From the NCBI GenBank assembly GCA_947586055.1, contig CANPXL010000026.1, positions 1-40,483 of the forward strand: a stretch of 40,483 nucleotides of DNA, in the 5' to 3' direction. Every line of letters begins with the position of its first letter. Positions within the stretch are counted from its first letter, which is position 1. Made by a program: the position numbers and the translations under genes. Below, piece after piece: positions 16,515-22,681 of the stretch. Below the pieces are notes generated by a model. The model had not been told where the DNA came from and did no database searches. It worked only from the letters and a program-made list of their open reading frames with translations. This DNA comes from an uncultured Acetatifactor sp. (lineage in GTDB: Bacteria > Bacillota > Clostridia > Lachnospirales > Lachnospiraceae).

Positions 16515-17848
16515 AAACCGGGAAAAAATCACTGAAAACCGAATTTTTCGCCGCGGTGTGCGTTACGCTGCTTTTGGTGGCGTCGGTCTCCGCCGTCACC
16601 GTTTTCGGGTGCTGGAGGCTCCGAAAATGGCTTGTACCGGACGAAAACTACGTCTTGCTTTCTATGAAACGGTACACACAGGACAAAATCAGAGAGACAT
16701 TGTCCATGCGGTTTGAGGTGGACGGCGCGGAGCAGACTGTTCTTTCGATGACGGCCGCCGAAGACGGCGTCCCTGTCACCGAAAACTATTCTCCGCAGGA
16801 TATCAGACTTTCCGTAAAGAGCGTTGACTACGGCATCGGGCGGAAAGGCCCCCGCCGAAAGGCGGCATATATCGGAGCGGGAATCGCCATGGGCGTTCTG
16901 CCCGCCGCATACTCCGTGGCGGGCTTTCTTTTTTGCGCTTTATGGTTCTACCGGAAAAAGCTGGCGCCCCCCATCACGGTTCTCGACGACGCCGCTGAGC
17001 ATATCAGCCGACAGGATCTGGACTTCACCGTAGAATGCGGACCCGACAATGAACTCGGCGCACTGTGCCGGTCTTTTGAACAGATGCGGCAGGCGCTGGC
17101 GGAAAATAACCGCGCAATGTGGGATCTGGCGCAGGAGCGAAAGCTGATCCTTTCGTCCGTAGCCCACGATCTGAGAAATCCCATCGCCATCATTCAGGGA
17201 TATGCGGAGCATCTGCAGATCAGGCTGGAGGCGGGCAGCCTGACAAAACAGAAGATCCGGGAGACCGCCGGCAATATAGAAAAAGCCGCCGGGCGGCTGG
17301 AACGGTACACGGAATCCGTCAGATACCTGAACCGGCTGGAGGATATCGCGCTTCACCCGGTTCCGGCGGACGCCCTGGAATTTACCCGAAAGCTGGCGCA
17401 GGATCTCAGCATACTGACAAAAGGCACTCAGGTCCGGCTGGAGACGGTCTTCGGACCGCCATTGCAGAATGCGGAACAATCCGGCGCGTGTATCCTGTCG
17501 CTGGACCGGGACGCGGTGTACCGGATCGCGGAAAATCTGGTAGACAACGCCCTTCGATATGCCCGCCGGATCGTGCGGCTCACCTTTGCCGTGACGGAGG
17601 ATACTTCCGGGACACACGCCCGTTACCTTATGATAGAGGTCCTGGACGACGGGCCCGGATTTCCGGAGACACTTTTAAAGGAAAAGATAAAACCTTTCGC
17701 GCATGTCTCAGAGCCCAACAAGCACAGCGGCCTGGGACTTGCCATCGCACAGCTCCTGTGCCGGAAGCACGGCGGACGTCTTGAGCTTTCCAACGGCGGA
17801 GAAAATCTTCCCGGCGGTGCTTTGGCAAGAGCCTTTATAAAAACTTAA
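16502..17848 (+). CDS. Sensor histidine kinase
   Basis: A 448-residue membrane kinase. Transmembrane helices lie at about 15-37 and 118-150, enclosing an ~80-residue extracytoplasmic sensor region with no recognised fold. A HAMP-like segment follows (about 150-200). HisKA is at about 210-280, with the phosphorylated His at 222 in SSVAHDLRNP. The ATPase domain has its N box in ENLVDNALRYA, G1 in VLDDGPGFP and G2 in SGLGLAIAQ, all intact. It partners the response regulator just upstream. The two lipoproteins encoded downstream may feed signals to its external domain; this is inference. Transcription into the next gene meets a strong hairpin. Confidence 0.93.
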   Translation: MEGLKTGKKSLKTEFFAAVCVTLLLVASVSAVTVFGCWRLRKWLVPDENYVLLSMKRYTQDKIRETLSMRFEVDGAEQTVLSMTAAEDGVPVTENYSPQDIRLSVKSVDYGIGRKGPRRKAAYIGAGIAMGVLPAAYSVAGFLFCALWFYRKKLAPPITVLDDAAEHISRQDLDFTVECGPDNELGALCRSFEQMRQALAENNRAMWDLAQERKLILSSVAHDLRNPIAIIQGYAEHLQIRLEAGSLTKQKIRETAGNIEKAAGRLERYTESVRYLNRLEDIALHPVPADALEFTRKLAQDLSILTKGTQVRLETVFGPPLQNAEQSGACILSLDRDAVYRIAENLVDNALRYARRIVRLTFAVTEDTSGTHARYLMIEVLDDGPGFPETLLKEKIKPFAHVSEPNKHSGLGLAIAQLLCRKHGGRLELSNGGENLPGGALARAFIKT

Positions 17849-17855
17849 TCCTGTC

Positions 17856-17887
17856 TTGACCGCATTTTGACCTTTCGGATCTACAAT
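17856..17887 (+). promoter_or_regulatory. Putative regulator-dependent promoter of the lipoprotein genes
   Basis: TTGAC at 17856-17860 and 17867-17871 repeats with the same 11-bp period as upstream of the response regulator gene, and the second copy is followed by CTTT in both places. TACAAT (17882-17887) lies 15 bp after the start of the second copy (14 bp in the other promoter). There is no separate -35, so activation by the response regulator is likely. Transcription should start near 17894, inside the left arm of the following hairpin. Confidence 0.5.
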
Positions 17888-17933
17888 CTCCCTGTCCGGA
17901 TCAAATACAACTTTACGGACAGGGAGGTTTTTT
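17885..17933 (+). terminator. Terminator-like hairpin that sequesters the next ribosome binding site
   Basis: The arms CTCCCTGTCCG (17888-17898) and CGGACAGGGAG (17916-17926) are perfectly complementary over 11 bp, and pairing extends outward to 17885 and 17929. A 17-base loop separates them. Six T residues (17928-17933) follow, then the ATG at 17934. The right arm contains the GGGAGG ribosome binding site of the lipoprotein gene. The element can therefore act as a terminator for the kinase operon and as a translation block. Confidence 0.75.
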
Positions 17934-19238
17934 ATGAACAATATTTGGAAAACAAAACTTTTTCGGAAGGCCGCGGCCATCCTGGCCGCTGCAGCGGCGC
18001 TTCTTCCGGCAGGCTGCGGGCGGGAAGAACCGCAGGAGGGACCAATCACCCTGACCTACGCAACTTTTTATCTGGACTTTGAGATGGAACAATGGATTGA
18101 ACGGTGGAATCAGTCTCAGAGCCGATACCGGATCGAGATACTGGAATACGAAAACAGCGATACCGGCCGGGCGCAGCTGAACAATGAGATCGTATCCGGA
18201 AAATCCCCCGATCTGTTCGACCTGACATATCTCAACGTAAGCAGCTTTGTGGCAAAGGGACTTCTGGAAGACCTGAATCCTTACCTGGACGGCGATCAGA
18301 ACATTTCCAGAGAGGACCTGCTGGCCAACGTCCTGCAGGCCTACGAATCGGGCGGCGGTCTCTATGGAATCCTGCCGGAGTTTCATCTGGAGCTTCTGGC
18401 GGGCAAAAAAGCTCTGACAGGCGACGCATCCGATTGGACGGTGGACAGACTGCTGTCGATGGCGGAAGAGCTTTCTCCGGATGAAGTGCTGGTAGAAGGG
18501 CTCGCTCCGACGGGCCTGCTGCGGGCGATCCTCGCGGCGGACATGGGCGATTTTGTAAACTGGGAAGAGGGGACCTGTTCTTTTGACGGAGAAAAGTTTA
18601 AAAAACTTTTGACGACCGCCGGTTCTCTGGAAACAGTCTTTCTGGAGGATGAGGAACTGACGGAAGGCCTGAAAAACGACAAGGTACGGCTCTGCCGGAT
18701 TTACATTACGGAACCTGTGGAATATGTAAACAGCATAAAACGCTTCGGAGACGGGGAAATCTCCCTGCTGGGCTTTCCCTCCGAAACGGGCGGACGGGCC
18801 GTTCTCACACCGCGGATGCCTGTGGGAATCTCAAAGATGTGCGGGCATAAGGACGGCGCCTGGGAATTTGTGCGTTCCCTGCTGGAAGAAGAGTTCCAGA
18901 GAACGCATGTACATTTCTGCCTGCCGGTCCGGCTGGATATTCTCAGAGACGAGCTGCAGGCGGTCATGACAGAAAATCCTTATGGGGACGGGCCCGGTTC
19001 CGAGAGCTGGGAACCGGCCGAACAGGAAGAGATCGACACCCTGTATGACAGTCTGAGCCAGATGAAATACAGCGCCATTTTTGATGAAACGGTCTGGAAC
19101 ATCGTATCGGAGGAAGCGGAGGCGTATTTTGAGGGCGAAAAGTCAGTGGAGGATGTCATGAACATCATTCAGCGCAGAGTGTCGCTGTATGTCAGCGAAA
19201 ATTACGAAACCACCGCGCAGAAAGGAAGCAAACAATGA
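17934..19238 (+). CDS. Extracellular solute-binding lipoprotein
   Basis: A 434-residue lipoprotein. The signal peptide (1-~27) is basic then Ala/Leu-rich and ends in the lipobox LPAGC. The mature part has the family 1 (sugar-type) solute-binding form: LTYATFYLDFEMEQWIERWN near the start, then SGKSPDLFDLTYLNVSSFVA and ISKMCGHKDGAWEFVRSLL later. No ABC permease or ATPase genes are nearby, so it may act as a sensor partner for the kinase or supply a transporter encoded elsewhere. Its ribosome binding site GGGAGG lies in a hairpin arm. Its last codon overlaps the next ATG (ATGA). Confidence 0.88.
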   Translation: MNNIWKTKLFRKAAAILAAAAALLPAGCGREEPQEGPITLTYATFYLDFEMEQWIERWNQSQSRYRIEILEYENSDTGRAQLNNEIVSGKSPDLFDLTYLNVSSFVAKGLLEDLNPYLDGDQNISREDLLANVLQAYESGGGLYGILPEFHLELLAGKKALTGDASDWTVDRLLSMAEELSPDEVLVEGLAPTGLLRAILAADMGDFVNWEEGTCSFDGEKFKKLLTTAGSLETVFLEDEELTEGLKNDKVRLCRIYITEPVEYVNSIKRFGDGEISLLGFPSETGGRAVLTPRMPVGISKMCGHKDGAWEFVRSLLEEEFQRTHVHFCLPVRLDILRDELQAVMTENPYGDGPGSESWEPAEQEEIDTLYDSLSQMKYSAIFDETVWNIVSEEAEAYFEGEKSVEDVMNIIQRRVSLYVSENYETTAQKGSKQ

Positions 19239-20593
19239 ATCCAAAACATAAAATTTTCTGTTGTGTCCTGTGTCTCATCTGTCTTGTCTGCTCTGTTGGA
19301 TGCGGAAGCGTTCCCTCTTATGAGGGTTCTCTTCCGGAACATGTGGCCCCGCTGGACCCTCCGGGAGAAAGTGCACCGGGGACACAGAATGCGGCCGACT
19401 CCGGTGCGTTTCCGGAAGACGGTTCCCCGGAAGCGAACGGCAGCGCAAGGCAGTCCTCCGACCGTCTCTTTGACAGCGGCATGTTTCCGGGAAAGATCAG
19501 GGATCTGAAATACGCCGGTCCCGGCAGGCTGCTTGTATGTGCGGATTCTCTTTTTCTCTACGACGCGGCCGCGAACCGGATCATCGGGGAATATACGTTT
19601 CCGGAGGACGACGTCCAGATTTATGATTTCTACGCCATCTCCGACGGATATGCGCTGTTCGGCGAACTGCCGGAAAACGCCGCGGACGGCACGGCGCAGT
19701 CTTCTGAGAAGGAGGACAGTTCCTCGGAATATGTGGAAAAAAGCGAATCTACGGGAATCGTGACAATAACCGGAAACGAGGAAGGTCTCAGATGCTGGAT
19801 CTTTGACGAGGCGCTTTCCCTGCGCAGGAGTCTGGACCTGCACCGTCTCTTAAAGGCGCAGGGATACGAGGAACCCATAGCAACCGCCGCGATCTCAAAG
19901 GACGGAACACAGATTGCGATTGCGGGGATCTCGAATCTGTATTTGTACCACGTGGATGAGGAAACGCTCCGCGTGCTGACCGACAGACGGACAACAAGCG
20001 GAAGCTTACGATATGTGGATCCTTCCATGGTACGGTTCACAGGGCGGAAAGAAGCTTCTTCTCCCGCTGTGGAAAGGCTGATCTTTACCGGCATCGCCAT
20101 TCCGGAGGGACAGTCGGACTCCGTACCCATTTACGGGACGCTGAACACGGACGGAAGCGGTCTGGACTGTCACGCGCTCTCCGACTATGCGCTGTCCAAT
20201 GAGCTGATCGCTTATGAGGACGAAGTCTGGTTTCCGGAAGATTTTCTGAACGCCACGGGGAAACTGCTTGTAACGGATCCCACGGGGCAGATCATCCGCA
20301 CGGTGGAACTGGAGGGAGAGGACACGGGAAAAGACGGCGTATTCGGGTCGGACACAGGGAAATACCTTGCTACCGCCGCGATCTCCAAAGACGCGGACGA
20401 CTGGAACGGCGGCTGGAGAGTGCGGATCTACGACGCGGAAACCGGAAAAGCCGTGTGGGAACAGAACGTGGGAACGGATGTAAGCGCTTACCAGGGATTA
20501 AGCTGCAGCGTCAGAATACTTGACGACCCAAGAGAGTGCATTGTGATCTGCGGAAGAGGGCAGAATACGGTTACAGCCGCATATTTCTTCTAA
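19235..20593 (+). CDS. Lipoprotein with propeller-like repeats
   Basis: A 452-residue secreted lipoprotein of unrecognised family. The signal peptide ends in CSVGC. A low-complexity Ser/Pro/Gly/Glu linker (about 28-75) follows. The rest resembles a beta-propeller of the WD40/quinoprotein type, with repeated strand patterns such as GRLLVCADSLFLYDAA, IAIAGISNLYLYHVD and WRVRIYDAETGKAVWEQN. It lies in the two-component operon and overlaps the solute-binding gene by four bases, so the two lipoproteins are probably made together and may form a surface sensing or binding unit. Ligand unknown. Confidence 0.75.
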   Translation: MNPKHKIFCCVLCLICLVCSVGCGSVPSYEGSLPEHVAPLDPPGESAPGTQNAADSGAFPEDGSPEANGSARQSSDRLFDSGMFPGKIRDLKYAGPGRLLVCADSLFLYDAAANRIIGEYTFPEDDVQIYDFYAISDGYALFGELPENAADGTAQSSEKEDSSSEYVEKSESTGIVTITGNEEGLRCWIFDEALSLRRSLDLHRLLKAQGYEEPIATAAISKDGTQIAIAGISNLYLYHVDEETLRVLTDRRTTSGSLRYVDPSMVRFTGRKEASSPAVERLIFTGIAIPEGQSDSVPIYGTLNTDGSGLDCHALSDYALSNELIAYEDEVWFPEDFLNATGKLLVTDPTGQIIRTVELEGEDTGKDGVFGSDTGKYLATAAISKDADDWNGGWRVRIYDAETGKAVWEQNVGTDVSAYQGLSCSVRILDDPRECIVICGRGQNTVTAAYFF

Positions 20594-20599
20594 ATAACA

Positions 20600-20645
20600 G
20601 CCGCCTGCCGGCACAGGAACGGATTTCCCTGCACTGTCAGGCGGC
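20600..20645. terminator. Possible bidirectional terminator between convergent genes
   Basis: GCCGCCTG (20600-20607) and CAGGCGGC (20638-20645) are perfectly complementary, and an inner stem CAGGAA/TTCCCTG with a small bulge fits inside. It sits between the convergent lipoprotein and glgB genes. There is no clear T run on either side, so its strength is doubtful. Confidence 0.4.
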
Positions 20646-20674
20646 CGAATCTGATCTTCTCTGCCCTTCACATT

Positions 20675-22681
20675 TTAAAACAGATATACCAAAGCCCCGT
20701 AAGGCGGCAGATCCAGCGTGATGGAGGCATCATGTCCGTTGCAGGAGATTTTCTCCGCCACCGCCTCCGCCGGCGCCTCGTTTCCCCAGCCTCCGAATCT
20801 CTCCTGGTCGCTGTTTAAGAGCAGCCGGTATTTCTTCTTTTTCGGAACGGGCACCCGGTACCCCTCCCGCTTCACGGGCGTCATATTCAGCACAAACAGA
20901 ATACTGTTCGTCCCCGCGGCGGATCTTCTCACAAAGGAAAATACGCTGTTTTCCTTGTCGTCCGCATTCATCCACTCAAACCCCGCCCAGCTGTCGTCCA
21001 GCTGATACATGGCGGGATATTTCCGATAAATGCGCAGAAGTTCCTTCACATATTCCTTCATTCCGGCGTTGCACTTTTCCCCAAGAAGGAACCAGTCCAG
21101 CTCTCTCGCCTCGCTCCACTCCCGCTCCTGGCCGAACTCCTGGCCCATAAACAGCAGCTTTTTTCCGGCGTGTCCGAACATATAGGTATATCCCACCCTG
21201 AGATTGGCGTATTTATCAATCTGATAGCCGGGCATTTTGTTTACCATGGAGCATTTCAGATGCACCACCTCGTCGTGGGAGAGCGGCAGAATATATTTTT
21301 CGCTCTCATTGTAGCTCATGGCAAAGGTCATACCGTAATGATCGCCCTTGCGGTAAATGGGATCCAGCTTCATGTACTCGCAGAAGTCGTGCATCCATCC
21401 CATATTCCATTTAAAGGTAAAGCCCAGACCCTCGTCGCCTACCTCTCCGGTGACGTTGGGCCACGCGGTGGACTCCTCCGCAATGGTCATAAATCCGGGA
21501 TATGTGCCGCGCACCACGGAATTCATGTGACGGAAAAACTCGATCGCCTCGAGGTTCTTGTTTCCGCCGTACTTATTCGGAAGCCACTGCCCGTCGCGCT
21601 TGCCGTAATCCAGATACAGCATGGAAGCCACAGCGTCCACCCTGATGCCGTCCACATGGAATTCCCGCAGCCAGTACAGCACATTTGCAATCAGGAAATC
21701 CTTGACCTCCGGCTTTCCATAGTTAAAGATCTTTGTGCCCCAGTCGGGATGCTCGCCAAGGCGGGGGTCCGGATGTTCAAAAATACACTGTCCGTCAAAT
21801 TCCCCAAGGCCGTGGGCGTCCGTCGCAAAATGCGCCGGAACCCAGTCCAGGATCACGCCGACACCCGCCCTGTGAAGCGCGTTCACAAGATACATGAAAT
21901 CTTTGGGCGTCCCATAGCGGGAAGTGGGCGCATAATACCCCGTCACCTGATACCCCCAGGAACCGTCGAAGGGATGCTCCGCAATGCCCATCAACTCCAC
22001 ATGGGTGTATTTCATTTCCTTTAAATATTCCACGATTCTGTCCGCAAACTGCCGGTAACTGTAAAAGCCTTCCGCGGTTCCGTCGGGATGCTTCATGAAT
22101 GAACCGATATGGCACTCATAAATAGCGATGGGCTCTTTTCTCGGATCTTTCTGATCCCTCTGCTCCATCCACTTTTCGTCCTTCCAGTCAAACCCGCTTA
22201 AGTCCGTCGTAACGGAAGCCGTGCCGGGACGGTATTCCGCATAGTTGGCAAAGGGATCCGCCTTATAAAGCTTTCTTCCGTCCTGCGCGGTGATCAGGAA
22301 CTTATACATTTCCCCTTCGCCGACGTCGGGAATAAACAGTCCCCAGATTCCCACGGGGCCCAGCTTTTCCATAGGATGGGCGTCCGTGCTCCAGCCGTTG
22401 AAGCTTCCCGTCACATGAACCTGCACGGCGTTAGGCGCCCATACGCCGAAATAAAAGCCTTTCCTGCCGTCCTCCACGGAAGGGTGCGCCCCCAGTTTTT
22501 TGTAAATGTCATAATGGGTTCCCTGAGAGAACAGATACTGATCCGCTTCCGAAATAAAAACCTTCTCCACAGGCTGCTGTTCCGGCGCCGTTTTCTTCTT
22601 CGCCGCACTTTCCGATCTTAACGGTCTGACCGCCGTTTCTGTCTTTGATGTCCTCGCCACGCTCTTACCCCCGCCTTTCAT
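20675..22681 (-). CDS. glgB: 1,4-alpha-glucan branching enzyme
   Basis: A 668-residue GH13 enzyme that forms alpha-1,6 branches in glycogen. An N-terminal extension of ~45 Lys/Thr/Glu-rich residues precedes the CBM48 domain (about 60-160, with GFYFGVWAPNAVQVHVTGSF). The catalytic barrel (about 170-560) has DGIRVDAVASMLYLDY, containing the nucleophile Asp, then TIAEESTAWP with the acid Glu and LPLSHDEVVH with the second Asp. The C-terminal all-beta domain ends in LPPYGALVYLF. Everything looks intact. The ATG overlaps the stop of the upstream TPR gene by four bases. No other glycogen genes are in the window. Confidence 0.95.
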   Translation of the reverse strand: MKGGGKSVARTSKTETAVRPLRSESAAKKKTAPEQQPVEKVFISEADQYLFSQGTHYDIYKKLGAHPSVEDGRKGFYFGVWAPNAVQVHVTGSFNGWSTDAHPMEKLGPVGIWGLFIPDVGEGEMYKFLITAQDGRKLYKADPFANYAEYRPGTASVTTDLSGFDWKDEKWMEQRDQKDPRKEPIAIYECHIGSFMKHPDGTAEGFYSYRQFADRIVEYLKEMKYTHVELMGIAEHPFDGSWGYQVTGYYAPTSRYGTPKDFMYLVNALHRAGVGVILDWVPAHFATDAHGLGEFDGQCIFEHPDPRLGEHPDWGTKIFNYGKPEVKDFLIANVLYWLREFHVDGIRVDAVASMLYLDYGKRDGQWLPNKYGGNKNLEAIEFFRHMNSVVRGTYPGFMTIAEESTAWPNVTGEVGDEGLGFTFKWNMGWMHDFCEYMKLDPIYRKGDHYGMTFAMSYNESEKYILPLSHDEVVHLKCSMVNKMPGYQIDKYANLRVGYTYMFGHAGKKLLFMGQEFGQEREWSEARELDWFLLGEKCNAGMKEYVKELLRIYRKYPAMYQLDDSWAGFEWMNADDKENSVFSFVRRSAAGTNSILFVLNMTPVKREGYRVPVPKKKKYRLLLNSDQERFGGWGNEAPAEAVAEKISCNGHDASITLDLPPYGALVYLF

